This document shows positions 62,703-63,084 of a stretch of DNA of 63,084 nucleotides, piece by piece. The DNA lies in the NCBI GenBank assembly GCA_003176045.1, contig PSRM01000094.1:1-63084 (forward strand), in the 5' to 3' direction. The position numbers were made by a program, and so were the translations under genes. The stretch is from Verrucomicrobiota bacterium. GTDB taxonomy: Bacteria; Verrucomicrobiota; Verrucomicrobiia; Limisphaerales; UBA8199. The notes below the pieces were generated by a model. It was not told the origin of the DNA, ran no database searches, and saw only the letters and a list, made by a program, of their open reading frames with translations. Each line of letters starts with the position of its first letter. Position 1 is the stretch's first letter.

Positions 62703-63084
62703 CCAGCTTCCGCAGTCCCCGCACCCTAATCGGCGGCATGTTTGACGGCGCCAGGCCGCAACCGCTGCTTCTGGGCCGCTTTCTTTTGTTCCGATTGGCA
62801 ACGGTTGGTAACGGCTGCGTAAGCGATTCCTTCGTCTCAAGCCACGGTTTTAGCGAGCACACGAGGGTGATGGATCAGGGCGAGCGGGGTGTTCAAACAT
62901 CAACGTTCAAGGCTCGCTACTTTGCACGTGGTTCAAGGTTCAAATCCCTGTGAGAACTCCTGAAAGTCCAGCATGCATCATCCATCCGGCCAAATCCTGC
63001 CATCGCCCGCGGTATCCGCTCAGTGACGGCGGCTGGACGATAGGAGCGCCCAACTCTGTTGGGCGAGTCGAGCGCAGCTTGCCG
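62703..63084. repeat. Word-rich right end with a REP-like palindrome
   Basis: GGTTCAAGGTTCAAATCCCT words near 62930-62950 and, from 63042, a GGAGCGCCCAACTCTGTTGG palindrome like that in the portal gene. A 71-codon ORF (62738-62953) runs through words and is not credited. No gene seen. Confidence 0.6.

Noticed and set aside
62925..62955. tRNA T-arm-like GGTTCAAATCC
   Set aside because: It continues a GGTTCAA tandem word, and no acceptor stem, anticodon arm or CCA end can be aligned.

Overview
The window looks like a chromosomal piece of a soil or freshwater member of the Verrucomicrobiota (Pedosphaera/Limisphaera-like). This is an inference from protein style: autotransporter-strand secreted proteins, DUF4038-type glycoside hydrolases, long Asn/Thr-rich secreted proteins, and dispersed palindromes of the kind common in that phylum. 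No rRNA or tRNA gene was found to confirm it.

Layout. 1-5.6 kb: host envelope genes on the + strand (end of a TPR protein, an SGNH hydrolase-like protein, and a large YfhO-like membrane protein split by a frameshift). 5.8-31 kb: a phage-type virion cluster read on the - strand from right to left. It runs Mu gp25/26-like small proteins, small and large terminase, Mu gp29-like portal, Mu I-like protease/scaffold, decoration protein, major capsid protein, connectors, tail-tube-like protein, small tail proteins, a beta-helix tail fibre and a tail hub, with an NlpC/P60-like protein and a beta-barrel at the upstream end. An island of six small + strand genes (9.6-12.3 kb) and a 72-codon + strand gene (19.5 kb) interrupt it. 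No integrase, transposase, repressor, replication gene or tape measure of ordinary size is visible. 33-39 kb: a lone response regulator, a secreted autotransporter-strand protein, a hypothetical gene and a sigma-70 factor. 39-49 kb: hypothetical genes, an orphan antitoxin, a giant two-part glycoside hydrolase and an Imm1-like protein. 50-59.8 kb: a complete two-component-controlled heavy-metal CBA efflux operon with two periplasmic accessory genes. 60-62.7 kb: a polytopic membrane protein and a PIN-toxin pair.

The most unusual feature is the material between the genes. Almost every junction in the virion cluster, and several elsewhere, is filled with a small vocabulary of 6-13-bp tandem 'words'. 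The leading family has a 12-bp period (core AACTTTGTC or AACTTAATC plus three variable bases), usually about three units long. Its arrays form inverted pairs, always ACTTTGTC on the left and GACAAAGT on the right, around single small genes or short loops: a perfect 30-bp pair around a 164-aa gene, a 34-bp pair around an opposite-strand 72-aa gene, and a 42-bp pair (one mismatch) around a stretch with no clear gene. The same words are also read in frame inside proteins: in loops of membrane proteins, between start codons and signal peptides, and apparently as the hydrophobic cores of signal peptides. A 7-bp family (AATCATA) brackets the response-regulator gene in the same inverted manner. I infer a dispersal process that delivers short tandem arrays to gene edges and loops, comparable in outcome to Rickettsia palindromic elements but built differently. 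The mechanism cannot be seen here.
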